DNA from: Neomonachus schauinslandi
Taxonomy: Eukaryota > Chordata > Mammalia > Carnivora > Phocidae
DNA: 64,000 bases
Direction: 5' to 3'
NCBI RefSeq assembly: GCF_002201575.2
Contig: NC_058404.1
Span: 159,098,016-159,162,015 of the forward strand
Shown here: positions 55,201 through 63,345 of the stretch, one piece after another
Layout: every line of letters starts with the position of its first letter
Numbering within the stretch: position 1 is the first letter of the stretch
Notes under the pieces: model-generated
The model's database searches: none
The model's input: the letters and a program-made list of their open reading frames with translations, nothing else
What the model was told of the DNA's origin: nothing
Position numbers and translations under genes: made by a program

Positions 55201-58200
55201 AACTTTGCTTAGAAGATTTGGATCTCAGCTTATCAAGTCAACCGTTTTATCAGCCAGTACTTCTCTTCGAGTATTAGCCCTTGGTGGTGAAGCATTTCCA
55301 TCATTGACTGTTCTCAAAAGCTGGAGAGGAATAGACAATAAAACACAAATATTTAATATTTATGGTATCACAGAGGTATCAAGTTGGGCAACTTTTTACA
55401 GGATTCCAGAGCAGTTTCTTAATTCTACTTTGAAGTAAGGGTTTTAATTACTAAATAGACTAGAGAGAAACTGTATTTTTCCAGTATCTTAACATTAACA
55501 CTAACAATGTTTTTGATAGGCACTGCAGTAGTAATTTTAGAAACACTATTTTACCTAGAATTTTTATTTTTTAAATTTTTTTAGAGGGAGGGTGGGGGAG
55601 GGCACAAGGAGAGGGAGAGAGGATCTTTTTTTAAAGATTTTATTAATTTGAGAGAAAGATCGAGCAAGAGAGAGAGCACGAGGGGTGGGGGGCAGAGGGA
55701 GAGAGAGAAACAGGCTCCCCACTGAGCAGGGAGCCCAATGTGGGGCTTAGTCCCAGGACTTCAGGATCATGACCTGAGCCACCCAGGTGCCCCGGGAGAG
55801 AGAGAATCTTAAGCAGGCTCCATGCCCAGCACGGAGCCCAATCTCACAACCCTGAGATCATGACCTGAGCCGAAATCAGGAGTCAGTCGCTTAACCAACC
55901 GAGCAACTCAGGCGCCCCTGTTTTATCTAGAACTTTAAGCTGGGGATCCAGAACCTTTCTTATAACTGGTGCTACAGATCCTGCTATAACTTTTTTGTGA
56001 CTAAACAAAAATAAATAACCTATAATAACCTTTCCACCTAACCTTTTCCTCTTGGCAGTCTTTGAATTATAACATAACCAAAACTTTTTTTCTTTATTTA
56101 GTATGATGTGATTTAAATACATTGGAAAATCTATTCAAATGAAAAATTTAAATGTGGTTTGGGTTGTTGTGTTTTCATAGATCTGAATTGCCGGTACCAC
56201 TGGGATTTCCACTGCTTGGAACAGTAGTTGAAGTCAGAGATACTAATGGTTTCACAATTCAGGAAGGCCGTGGCCAAGTATTTTTAGGTGGTTTTACATT
56301 TGTTGATTGGGAATATCTTTTTTTTTCCCCCCCAGAAAATAATCTATGTTAATTTTATTCTTTGATCAATTTCTTATGTCTGGTATTCTTTTCAATGATG
56401 ATAATTTTTAATCTCATTCTCACAGTCATGAAACATTTAATATGTTACCATAATTATTTCAGATAACAGTGTTTGATACCCTTAGGGAAAATATAAAAGT
56501 AATGTAGAAATTGCAGGTTGGATCTTTATATTTATAGCCCAAATTCTCTATAATCAGTATTCTAAGAATTTTTTTAATCACATATATGTTTTTAGAAATC
56601 TTGTTTTATTCCTTTATTTTACTGAGGTTATTGTATTTAATTTTACCAGATAACATTTAAAAGTGTGCTGCCCCCTTTCCTTATAAATAATTCAAAATGT
56701 GAAACTTAGTAACTGAACTTTTGAAGATGTTCTTGATTTGATGGTTTTTAATATATTTTCCGTGGATTTTTTTTTTTTATTACATTGGTTTTTATATCTT
56801 GTGAAGGTGGCAGAAACAGAGTATGTTTTCTTGATGATGAAATGACAGTACCACTTGGCATGATGCGAGCCACAGGAGACTTGGTGATGGTGAAAGATGG
56901 AGAGATTTTTTTCTTGGGACGAAAGGACAGTCAGATCAAACGACATGGCAAACGTCTTAACATTGAACTGGTGCAACAGGTAGAACTATTTAAATACTGT
57001 CTACTAACATATGTAGGTTTTAGAGGTAGCCTCCACCAGTTTTCTGTGCCAGCATTCTCTATTAATGTTATTTAAACCTAAGATTTTTTGTATTAATGAT
57101 GGATTACGATAATAGGTATGGGTTATTCATACCTATTCCCAGCATGAAGAAAGAGTTGTTTTTTAAGTAAGTGACAGAATGGATTTTGATAACTGTGAAA
57201 ATAATGATTTACTTTGCTCTGGGAGCAGTTATTTTTGAAAAACAGGAAGAACCCAGTGTGCTGGTAATAGCAGTAGTAGCAGTTGATTTTTTTTCTTTAA
57301 GTGTCTAGTTATTTTACATTTTAATTCGACTGTGTTGATTTCAGACATGAGAAGTTTGAGCGTTTATGAAGTTTGCTTTTAAATGTCCTCTGACAAATTG
57401 GGATAATTTCTCTCCTAGGTTGCTGAAGGACTTCAGCAAGTGGAGTCTTGTGCAGTTACATGGTATAATCAGGAAAAATTAATTCTGTTCTTGGTGTCCA
57501 AAAATGATTTAGTAAAGGAATACATCTTTAAAGAACTGCAGAAACGTCTTCCAAGTCATGCAATCCCGGATGAACTTTTGTTGATTGATTCTCTACCATT
57601 TACATCTCATGGTAAAATCATTTGAAGCGGATGTTTCAGTGCCAAATGAATACTAATTCATAACTAGTTTAAAGGCCTTTAAATCCTTATTATTCTAAGT
57701 AATATTAGCATATATTGTGGTAGGCCTCTATTAAGTGCTTTGTATCATTAACTCATTTTATCTCTAGAAAATCCTGTGAGTAGGTAGTATAAGTCCCATT
57801 TATAGATATGGAAAATAAGGCTTAAAGAGGTTAAGTAATTTTCACAAAATTACATTGCTGGTTAATGGTAGAGTTGAAATTCTAAGACTTTTCGATTTCA
57901 AAACATGTTCTTAATGACGATATTGCCTTCCCAGTTTCATCTTTATTTAATATTTACATCAAAATGCAGTAATTGTTCCGTTAATAGGACCATTTTTTAA
58001 CTCTTTAAATAAGATAAACATTAGCTCTTCCTTTCTTACTACCCATTACATTCTTGGTAGCGTGGGCTTACGTTCTTTAGAATTGATTATCTTTCACAAA
58101 CGATAAGATTTCAAACTTTGACACTGAAAAATGTGTGGATTCTTATGACTAATGAAGATAGGGTTTGAACTGAAATTTTAAAATTTCTCTTTTTAGGCAA

Positions 58201-60089
58201 AATTGATGTTTCAGAGTTAAACAAGATATATTTAAACTATTTAAACTTGAAGTCTGAGTGCAAACTCAATGGAAAAGAGGAACTCTGGGGAAAATTACAG
58301 TATTTGTGGAAGGTATAACTTTTAAGATATAAATTTGTTATTATAAAGAAGTCATGTTATATCTTTTGGGACTATTAACATCCTAATATGGCTGATAAAG
58401 TTTTCTAAGAATGTTATTGATGCCCAAATGTTAAGTAATGTTAAGTAATATACCATTGTTTTTTCAATTTGTATTAAAATAAGGATTAGGTTCTCTACTG
58501 TAAGATTAAGCTCCCCATAAAGAAATTTATTAGAAGTGAGGTAGACAGGGATGCCTGGGTGACTCCGTCGGTTAAGCATCTGCCTTCAGCTCAGGTCATG
58601 ATCCCAGGGTCCCAGGATGGAGCCCCGCATCAGTCTCCCTGCTCAGCGGGGAGCCTGCTTCTCCCTCTCCCTTTGCCCCTCCCCCCATGTTCTCTCTCTC
58701 TTTCTCTCTCTCAAATAATCTTTAAAAAATAAAAATAAATTAATTTGAAATATGTATATATTACAACCATAGGTCACTACAGTTTTTCTTAGATAAAATG
58801 TGGAGCTTTCTGAAGGGTTCTGAAAAGAGGATGTAATTATATAGTCTTGTTTGTAAGTAAAAGATAGCTTGGTAAGTCTCATTTCATTCTTAGATTCTTG
58901 GAATATAATTTTGATTTAGTGAAGCAAATGAATATAAATATTGTTCCCATATTATAGAAATATCAGATATTAGTATTTTGTGGAGTTTATAATTAGTAAA
59001 TCATATTTTTATAATTCTACTCGCTATTTTATGGGTAGGAAAAGTGCTCTAAAGGGAGATAAAACTTGTAGTTTTAGAGTGAGTTTGTGACAAAATTGGT
59101 AGCATAGTGATCATCTCCTTTATTATAAAGAAAATACCTTTAAAGTTTATTTTAATTAACAAAATATTTATTTTGTTTGTCTTTTGTTCATATCATTAAT
59201 GTAAGTACTATGCTGTATATATTACCTATAAATTGGTTGAATTGTTTTGGTTTTGGGCCTTTACTTCACCATATTTCTCCCTTTTCTCATCTATAGTCTA
59301 TTCTGAATCTCTCAGAAGATCCTTTGAAGGTTCCTGATGAGTCACTCTTTTTAAATAGTGGTGGAGATTCCTTAAAGTCCATACGGCTCCTCAATGAGAT
59401 TGAGAAACTAGTTGGCACATCAGTACCTGGGCTTCTGGAAATTATTCTAAGCAGTTCCATTTTAGAGATTTACAATCACGTACTTCAAACAGTGTTTCCA
59501 GATGAAGATCTGGTATTTAGCAAGAATTATGCCACTAAAAGAAAATTCAGCGACATTAATCAAGAAGAAACCAGTGGAAGATCTTTACATCAGAAATCTG
59601 TCATGACGTTAAGTTGTGACAATGAGCTAACTGCTTTTACTGCAGTGAGCAGAGGGAGTCAGATTTTGTCACTGAATACTAAATTTTTAACTAAGTTAGG
59701 ACTTTGCTCTTCAGCCCATTCTTCTGAATTAATTTCACAAACTAATATTCAAAATGTGAAAAGCTTAAATCCTTCAGCTCTTACTGGGAAGTTGAAAGAC
59801 CCATCCCATGTTGCAGAAGTTTCTGAAGAGGGAACATATGTAATAGCAGCCAAGAAAATGGAGCTACATGTGAGATGGAGGTCAGACACAGGCAAATGTG
59901 TGGATGCTTCACCTCTAGTTGTAATCCCTGCTGTTGATAAGTCATCCGCAACTGTGTACATTGGCTCCCATTCTCACAGAATGATGGCAGTTGACCTTCA
60001 CTCTGGGAAGGTGAAATGGGAACAGATTTTGGGAGATCGAATTGAATCCTCAGCATGTGTATCTAAGTGTGGAAACTTTATTGTAGTAG
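36991..60089 (+). CDS. AASDH: AASDH (beta-alanine-activating enzyme, ACSF4), exons 2-11, 3' partial
   Basis: A three-part protein: an AMP-binding adenylation domain, a phosphopantetheine carrier domain, and C-terminal PQQ-like beta-propeller repeats. The family activates beta-alanine with ATP and loads it on its carrier; an older name links it to aminoadipate semialdehyde, although ALDH7A1 does that step in mammals. Coding parts: 36991-37220, 38729-38849, 42554-42870, 48154-48346, 55193-55434, 56181-56287, 56807-56979, 57419-57611, 58197-58312 and 59297-60089. This gives 828 codons of about 1,100, ending in phase 1. Motifs: MTLQELVHQAAS start, adenylation core HTSGTTGIPK, YGITE, GRKDSQIKRHGKR, the conserved lysine segment GKIDVSEL, and carrier site NSGGDSLKS. 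No lesions seen. The remaining propeller exons are right of the window. Confidence 0.96.
37395..37560 (-). mobile_element. Carnivore SINE, antisense, AASDH intron 2
   Basis: Shortened body. Target duplication CCCAAGATTATT. Confidence 0.92.
38130..38243 (-). mobile_element. Old tRNA-like SINE, antisense
   Basis: GTGGGGCTCAAACCCACAAC, then CTCTACCAACTGAGCCAGCC reads in reverse as a tRNA-like A/B-box head. It lacks the CT-rich body of younger copies. Confidence 0.7.
38729..38849 (+). CDS. AASDH: AASDH exon 3
   Basis: Encodes ILQVPAAYAPLDPDAPPALS and STHFMKKCNLSYILVEKQQI, part of the adenylation domain. Acceptor TTTCTTTAG, donor CAT|GTAAGT. Confidence 0.95.
38888..39082 (-). mobile_element. Carnivore SINE, antisense, AASDH intron 3
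   Basis: Begins about 40 bp after exon 3. Flanks AAATTATTTTTT and GAATTGTTTTTT are the target duplication. Confidence 0.92.
39135..39395 (+). repeat. MER20-type hAT element
   Basis: TCAGCACTTTTGACATTTGG, AGCAACATCCCTGG, GGATGCCAGTAGCACCC, GTTGTGACAGCG and TGTTGAGAAACACTG follow the MER20 consensus from end to end. Confidence 0.8.
40052..40252 (+). mobile_element. Carnivore SINE, sense
   Basis: Young copy. Target duplication AAAAGTTTTCTTCTC. Confidence 0.95.
40315..40502 (-). mobile_element. Carnivore SINE, antisense
   Basis: Starts 60 bp after a sense copy; together they can fold back. GACATT on both sides. Confidence 0.92.
40769..40968 (+). mobile_element. Carnivore SINE, sense
   Basis: GGGGCACCTGGGTGGCTGAG head and (AAAT)n tail. 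Inserted next to antisense L1-type DNA. Confidence 0.92.
40972..41100 (-). repeat. Old L1 fragment, antisense
   Basis: ATTTTGATGAGTTTTGACAA and neighbouring sequence match the same antisense L1 segment seen near 62,080. Confidence 0.5.
41172..41355 (-). mobile_element. Carnivore SINE, antisense
   Basis: Flanks CTCTCAGTTGTCTTTT and CTCTCGGTTGTCTTTT are the target duplication. Confidence 0.94.
42210..42396 (-). mobile_element. Carnivore SINE, antisense, before AASDH exon 4
   Basis: Flanks ATTCTTCCAGGTTT and ATTCTTGCAGGTTT are the target duplication. Confidence 0.94.
42554..42870 (+). CDS. AASDH: AASDH exon 4
   Basis: Begins KFKSSYEVLLNYDTLKEHND and ends NIQHFR. It contains a charged low-complexity linker (KYEKEKMADSTNSGNSNEEK), then the P-loop-like ATP motif HTSGTTGIPK. 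Ends mid-Arg (CG|GTGAGT). Confidence 0.95.
42917..43478 (+). mobile_element. Carnivore L1, 5'-truncated, with target duplication
   Basis: The 3' end of a carnivore L1: two GAGAAACAAACTGAGGGTT-like segments, GGAGCACTGGGTGTTATACG, AAAACTAATAATGTAATG and an A-rich tail. The 16-bp AACTTGTATTTTAAAG flanks it at 42901-42916 and 43479-43494. It lies just inside AASDH intron 4, 47 bp after exon 4, in sense orientation. No ORF2 remains. A tRNA-derived segment interrupts it at 43114-43153. Confidence 0.9.
43114..43153 (-). pseudogene. Retropseudogene of a tRNA-Ile(UAU) 5' half
   Basis: The reverse complement of this 40-bp insert contains GCTCCAGTGGCGCAATCGG followed by TTAGCGCACGGTACTTA, the 5' half of tRNA-Ile(UAU) from its first base to about the anticodon. 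The 18-bp CACAGACCTGTACCTCTG flanks it perfectly at 43096-43113 and 43154-43171. No poly(A) tail is present. The surrounding L1 as I recall it lacks this insert. Not a functional tRNA, as the 3' half is missing. Confidence 0.85.
43503..43690 (-). mobile_element. Carnivore SINE, antisense
   Basis: Target duplication GAAAAACATTTTT (GAAAACATTTTTA on the right). First of four antisense copies up to 44,208. Confidence 0.92.
43700..43775 (-). mobile_element. Old tRNA-like SINE fragment, antisense
   Basis: GATGTGGGACTTGAACTCAT, then CTACCAACTGAGCTAGCCAG: head only, diverged. Confidence 0.65.
43785..43973 (-). mobile_element. Carnivore SINE, antisense
   Basis: Target duplication CCAAGGGAAAAATTTAA on the left, with one extra T on the right copy. 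Confidence 0.93.
44010..44207 (-). mobile_element. Older carnivore SINE, antisense
   Basis: AAAATCAAGAGTTGGACGC subfamily, ending CACCCAGATGCCCC. Confidence 0.85.
44829..45014 (+). mobile_element. Older carnivore SINE, sense
   Basis: GGGGTGCCCGGGTGGCTCAG head, CTCTTGATTTCAGCTCAGG body, poly(A). Confidence 0.88.
45464..45672 (+). mobile_element. Older carnivore SINE, sense
   Basis: GGGGTGCCTGAGTGGCTCAG head. Its poly(A) tail is the insertion site of the next SINE. Confidence 0.88.
45674..45871 (+). mobile_element. Carnivore SINE, sense, with tail duplication
   Basis: GGGGGCGCCTGGGTGGCTCAG head; the GATCGAGCCCCGCATCGGGC part is deleted. A 31-bp unit (CT)n-CAAATAAATTAAATACAATC-TT is present twice, second copy 45833-45863. 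Confidence 0.88.
46204..46387 (-). mobile_element. Carnivore SINE, antisense
   Basis: Flanks AAGGGGCTGATTTA and AAGGGGCTTATTTA are the target duplication. Confidence 0.93.
46475..46590. repeat. Tandem duplication of a ~59-bp unit
   Basis: TTGGTTTACTTTCAGGG ... ATAAAAGTCACT ... GATTTATAGTAAGTTCA is followed by TTGGTTTCCTTCCTGGG ... ATAAAAGCCACT ... AATTTATGGCAACTTCA. Source not recognised. Confidence 0.7.
47394..47591 (-). mobile_element. Carnivore SINE, antisense
   Basis: Target duplication TGTCCTCCACGTCTT, perfect. Confidence 0.95.
47752..47953 (-). mobile_element. Carnivore SINE, antisense, before AASDH exon 5
   Basis: Flanks AAGTGGATATT and AAGTAGATATT are the target duplication. Confidence 0.93.
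48154..48346 (+). CDS. AASDH: AASDH exon 5
   Basis: Encodes VLFEITQEDVLFLASPLTFD to HHRVTILQ of the adenylation domain. Acceptor TTGCCTTAG, donor CAG|GTACAT. It is separated from exon 4 by 5.3 kb and from exon 6 by 6.8 kb of repeat-rich intron. Confidence 0.95.
48978..49056. repeat. AT-rich palindromic simple repeat
   Basis: About 80 bp of TATATA with near-perfect dyad symmetry (ATTATATATATAATATATA cores). Able to form a long hairpin or cruciform. Confidence 0.9.
49505..49694 (-). mobile_element. Older carnivore SINE, antisense
   Basis: TTTTTAAAGCTTTATTTGAG to CACCCAGGCGCCCC. A weak TTTGAGTT repeat flanks it. Confidence 0.87.
50500..50667 (-). mobile_element. Carnivore SINE, antisense
   Basis: Flanks CCTAATTGGATAT and CCTAAATGGATAT are the target duplication. 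Confidence 0.92.
50738..50917 (-). mobile_element. Carnivore SINE, antisense
   Basis: Target duplication TATTAAGGTTTTA. Head slightly damaged (ACCCAGGTTCCCC). Confidence 0.92.
51158..51360 (+). mobile_element. Carnivore SINE, sense
   Basis: Flanks AAAAGTGAAGCCATTTA and AAAAGTGCAACCATTTA are the target duplication. Confidence 0.94.
51711..51908 (-). mobile_element. Older carnivore SINE, antisense
   Basis: Diverged, ending GAGCACCCAGGCATGCC. Target duplication AGAACATTTC. Confidence 0.87.
52903..53023 (+). mobile_element. Carnivore SINE, sense, internal deletion
   Basis: GGGGCACCTGGGTGGTTCAG runs straight into GGTTATGATCTCAGGG, so the segment between the A and B boxes is lost, and the CT-rich body is shortened. 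Confidence 0.85.
53150..54112 (+). mobile_element. Old L1 (L1M) ORF2 remnant
   Basis: GTGGCATTTATTCCAGGAAG, TTGGTTTAACATCCCAAAAT, ACAGCTAACATCCTGTTTGG and CTCAGCAATAAAGA follow L1 ORF2 order, with many breaks. The element resumes after an LTR at about 54,490. Confidence 0.8.
54113..54488 (+). mobile_element. MaLR-type solo LTR (MST/MLT1-like), nested in the L1
   Basis: GTATTAGGAGGTGTGGCCCT, GGTCATGAGGGTGGAGCC, CCTGATCTTGGACTTAAAGC, CCTCCGGAACTGTGAGAAAT and CAGTCTGTGGTATTTTGTTG-like sequence mark an old nonautonomous ERVL-family LTR. It splits an L1 in the segment CAGCAATAAA. Confidence 0.75.
54489..54830 (+). mobile_element. Old L1 3' end, continuation
   Basis: GGAGTGAAAGAAGTCACGTC, GATCAGTGGTTGTCTGG and AATTATACCTCACTAAAGCT give the L1M 3' untranslated end. 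Confidence 0.8.
55193..55434 (+). CDS. AASDH: AASDH exon 6
   Basis: Starts ATPTLLRRFGSQLIKSTVLS. It contains LALGGEAFPS and the adenylation motif YGITEVSSW. Donor AA|GTAAGG splits a Lys codon. Confidence 0.95.
55565..55917 (-). mobile_element. Older carnivore SINE, antisense, split by a younger SINE
   Basis: Outer parts 55565-55626 and 55795-55917 together form one SINE ending CAACTCAGGCGCCCC. The inner copy interrupts its CT-rich body. Confidence 0.85.
55627..55794 (-). mobile_element. Carnivore SINE, antisense, nested inside another SINE
   Basis: CTTTTTTTAAAGATTTTATT to CACCCAGGTGCCCC. Flanks GGGAGAGAGGATCTT and GGGAGAGAGAATCTT are the target duplication within the older SINE. Confidence 0.88.
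56181..56287 (+). CDS. AASDH: AASDH exon 7
   Basis: Encodes SELPVPLGFPLLGTVVEVRD and GFTIQEGRGQVFLG. Human has Cys for the first Ser. The donor (TTAG|GTGGTT) is weak, but the join to exon 8 restores FLGGRNRV. Confidence 0.93.
56807..56979 (+). CDS. AASDH: AASDH exon 8
   Basis: Encodes RNRVCFLDDE, the hinge region ATGDLVMVKDGEIFFLGRKD and RHGKRLNIELVQQ, conserved late adenylation motifs. Donor CAG|GTAGAA. Confidence 0.95.
57419..57611 (+). CDS. AASDH: AASDH exon 9
   Basis: Runs from VAEGLQQVESCAVTWYNQEK to SLPFTSHG. The donor CATG|GTAAAATC lies in sequence that, if unspliced, would still read GKI and then stop after one more residue. Confidence 0.94.
57690..57905 (-). repeat. MIR, antisense
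   Basis: TTAAGTGCTTTGTATCATTA, CCATTTATAGATATGGAAA and CTTAAAGAGGTTAAGTAATT read as a reverse MIR core. Confidence 0.8.
58197..58312 (+). CDS. AASDH: AASDH exon 10
   Basis: Encodes GKIDVSELNKIYLNYLNLKS, with the conserved adenylation-domain lysine, and the linker to the carrier domain (KLQYLWK). Acceptor TTTTTAG. Confidence 0.94.
58548..58730 (+). mobile_element. Carnivore SINE, sense, AASDH intron 10
   Basis: GGGATGCCTGGGTGACTCCG head, diverged, with short CT body and poly(A). Confidence 0.9.
59297..60089 (+). CDS. AASDH: AASDH exon 11
   Basis: The longest exon, 793 bp. It holds the phosphopantetheine attachment site LFLNSGGDSLKS (Ser of GGDS), a poorly conserved linker, and the first PQQ-like propeller strands (VYIGSHSHRMMAVDLHSGKV, KWEQILGDRIESSACVS). 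Donor GTAG|GTAAGT in phase 1. No later exon is found before 64,000. Confidence 0.96.
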
Positions 60090-60210
60090 GTAAGTTTCTG
60101 AATTTGAGGTTTATAGAGTTAAACTTAATTACCATATGATAATGCTAGTACCAGCAAGTTAAATTTAAAAACTTATGTATGGTGGGTTTGGTGGTTGTTA
60201 AAGAGTAATG

Positions 60211-60413
60211 GTTGGGGCACCTGGGTGGCTTAGTCGTTAAGTGTCTGCCTTCGGCTCAGGTCATGATTCCAGGGTCCTGGGATTGAGCCCCGTGTCAGGC
60301 TCCCTGCTCTGCAGGAAGCCTGCTTCTCCCTCTCCTGCTCCCCCTGTTTATGTTCCCTCTCTGGCTGTCTCTCTCTGTCAAATAAATAAAATCTTTAAAA
60401 AAAAAAAAAAAAA
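60211..60413 (+). mobile_element. Carnivore SINE, sense, AASDH intron 11
   Basis: Starts 120 bp after exon 11. Flanks AAGAGTAATGGTT and AAGAATAATTGTT are the target duplication. Confidence 0.93.
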
Positions 60414-60464
60414 GAATAATTGTTAGCCACATGCTAATTCACAGTGTGGGCCTTGGGTCCTAGT

Positions 60465-60570
60465 CTCTGGATTTGAACCTAGCTCTAAAACTGTTCTCAG
60501 CTCTGTGAACTTTGACAAGTTGCTGAAACCTCTTAGGACCTCATGTGTTCTTATGAGTATATGGGTATAA
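60465..60570 (+). repeat. MIR fragment
   Basis: GGATTTGAACCTAGCTCTAA, CTTTGACAAGTTGCTGAAAC and TATGGGTATAATAAATAAAA fit a sense MIR. Confidence 0.6.
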
Positions 60571-61137
60571 TAAATAAAACATGTTGCATCGTAAATTGTC
60601 CCAAAACTTAATGGTTTAGATTAAGTAACAAACACATACCAGTTTCTGAGGTCAGAAAGGAGCAGCTTAGCTGGAAGTCCTGGTTCAGGGTTTCCCACGT
60701 GGCTGCAGTCATCTGAAGGCTTGACTTGGGCTAGAAAATCTGCTTCCAGGACAGCTGACTCAACACTGCAGCCAGCAGAAGGCTTCAGTTCCGAGCTGGT
60801 TCTCAACAGGAAGTTTTCCAGTTTGTTGTCACATGGGCCTCACAACCCTGAGCGTCCTCACAACCTGGCAGCTAACTTCCCTCAGAGTGAGTGCTCCGAG
60901 AGGTGGGGGCAGGACGGAGGGGAGGGAAGGGGAGAGGAGGAATGCAGTACTTTTATGCCTTAGTCTCCAAAGTTGCGTACCATCATTTTTGCTTCTGTTC
61001 ATTAGAAGCACATCATTGAGCCTTGCCTATTATACTCAAGGGGAGGGGAATTTAGGCTCCAGCTCTTGAAAGGAAGAGTATCAGAATTTGTGGACAGATT
61101 TTAAAGCCACTACAATCATCATAGAGCTTTTTTTTTT

Positions 61138-61372
61138 TAATTTTAATTCCAGTATGGTTAACATAGTGTTACATTAGTTTCAGGTGTACAATATAGTGAC
61201 TCAGCAATTCTATACATTAGTCAGTGCTTATCATGACAAGTGTCCTCTTTAATCCCCATCACCTGTTTCACCACCCCCCCAACCATCAGTTTGTTCTCTA
61301 GAGCTGTTTCTTGGTTTGTCTCTCCACCCCCCCACCCCCCCACCCTTATTTGTTTGGTTTCTTAAATTCCAC
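61138..61372 (-). mobile_element. Carnivore L1 fragment, antisense, with poly(C)
   Basis: AGTTTCAGGTGTACAATATA, AATCCCCATCACCTGTTTCA and CATCAGTTTGTTCTCTAGAG match carnivore L1 in reverse. A C-rich tract (CCACCCCCCCACCCC) lies at about 61,326-61,346. Confidence 0.75.
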
Positions 61373-61848
61373 ATACATCATTGAGCTTTGGAGAAGATGA
61401 AGTGAGATAATTGCTTATGAATCCTTTGGTATGTTGCAAGGTACTGACTCATTAAGTGTTAGCTACTAGCTGCTATTCAGTTTCACTAAGGTATGTGACT
61501 TACTTTACTAAGAATATGGGGTCCAGGTATAATGCCTCTCCTTGACTACCGTTCTCTTTACTCCCTCTGCTGCATGAAGTTTTTACTTTATCTGCTTATC
61601 GAATCTTGTGCGAAGTGCTTAGGAATATGTCTCCCTACTTGTGGTATCCTAGCTGGTATCTACTTGAATCTGAGTTTGATCCTTCCCTCTTGCCCATGTA
61701 CATTTTGAAACATATGCTACAGGAAACTTTTAGTGATCTGTGTGCATGAGCATGTGTCATTCCCATCCTGAAAGTCAGCTCATGTAAGTTACTGTTTGTA
61801 GCCCAAGAAGGCCTGTGGCACATGGTAGTCACTTAGTACTTCAAACAT

Positions 61849-62030
61849 TTTTTTTTTAAGATTTTTATTTATTTATTTGAGAGGGAGAGCAGGCATGAGC
61901 AGGGGGAGGGGCAGAGGGAGATGCAGACTCTGTGCTGAGCAGGGAGCCCGACCTGGGGCTTTATCCCAGGACCTGAGATCATGACCTGAGCCAAAGTCAG
62001 ACGCTTAACTGACTGAGCCACCCAGGTGCC
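61849..62030 (-). mobile_element. Carnivore SINE, antisense
   Basis: Oligo-T to CACCCAGGTGCCCC. AAACATT and CAACATT flank it. Inserted at the edge of the antisense L1 below. Confidence 0.9.
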
Positions 62031-62330
62031 CCAACATTCTTAAATTAAGATATAATTTACATACAGTAAAACTTAACCTCTTTATAGCTCTGTGTTTTGA
62101 CAGATGTGTACTGTCACGTAGGCAGTACCACAATCAAGAGTTCATTACTCAGAAGGTTCTGTGTCACTGTAGTCATCCCTCCTCCTCCTCCTAACCCCAG
62201 GCAACCACTGATCTGTTTTCTGTCCCTCTAGTTTTGCTTTTTCTAGTTTTTGCTTTTGAGTCTGGCTTCTTTTACTTAATATAAGTGTTTGGATTCATCC
62301 ATATTGTTGCATGTATCAACAGGCTTGTTC

Positions 62331-62487
62331 TTTTTTTTTTTTTTTTTGAGCAACAGAGCCCATGTGAGCGGGGGTGGGGGGAGGGTAGAGAGGCAGACAT
62401 GGGGCTCAGTCTCACAGCCCTGAGATCATGACCTGAGCCGAAATCAAGAGTGGGACGCTTCACTGACTGAGCCACCCAGGCGCCCCA
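62331..62487 (-). mobile_element. Carnivore SINE, antisense, nested in the L1
   Basis: Short older copy, oligo-T to CACCCAGGCGCCCC. Confidence 0.87.
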
Positions 62488-63159
62488 AGAGGTTTTTTTT
62501 TTATTGCTGAAAGTATTCTGTTGTGTGGATATACCATATTTTGTCCCGTTCACATGTGGGTTATTTCCAGTTTTTTTCCCCCCAGTTTTTGATAATTATG
62601 AATAAGACTGCTGTAGCATTTGTGAATAGGATCTCGTGTGAATATAAGTTTTTATTTCACTTGGGTCAGTACCTAGGAGGTGGAGATTATACGGTAAGCA
62701 TAATTTTAACTTAGTAAAAAATGCCCAAAATATTTTCCAAGTTGACTGAACCACTTGCATTACCACCATCAATATGTGAGAGGTTGTTCCACATCCTTGC
62801 TAACACCTGGCATGGTGAATTTGAAAATATTTTTATTTTAGCCATTCAGATTGTTATGGTGTGGTATTTCATTGTGGTTTTAATTTGCATTTCCCTAGTG
62901 ACTAATGATGTTGTTTCTTTTTATGAACTTAATTGCCATCTGTGTATCCTTTATGACCTGTCTCTTCAGATCTTTTGCCCAGTTTTTTATTGTTACGTTT
63001 GTTTTCTTATTGGGTTCTGAGAATATTATGTGTTCTGGATACAAGTCCCTTATCAGATACATGTTTTGCATATTTTCTCCTAGGCTGTGGCTTTTTTTCC
63101 CCCCCTTTCTTTCATTAACATTATGTCTTTTGAAGAGAAGTTCTTAATTTTATTTAAAA

Positions 63160-63345
63160 AAAAAATTTTTTTTTAAGATTTTATTTATTTGATAGCGAGA
63201 GAGGGAACACAAGCAGGGGGAGTGGGAGGGGGAGAAGCAGGCTTCCTGCTGAGCAGGGAGCCCGATGTGGGGCTCGATCCCAGGACTCTGGGATCATGAC
63301 CTGAGCTGAAGGCAGACACTTATTGACTGAGCCACCCAGGTGCCC
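63160..63345 (-). mobile_element. Carnivore SINE, antisense, nested in the L1
   Basis: Target duplication AGAAGTTCTTAATTTTA lies within the L1 sequence itself, proving insertion into it. Confidence 0.94.

Noticed and set aside
37200..58300. CRISPR-like regular repeats
   Set aside because: The recurrent sequences are dispersed SINEs of variable spacing and both orientations in a mammalian genome.
62523..63147. Overlapping + strand frames rich in Phe and Leu that look membrane-like
   Set aside because: The DNA is antisense L1; hydrophobicity comes from the T-rich reverse strand.
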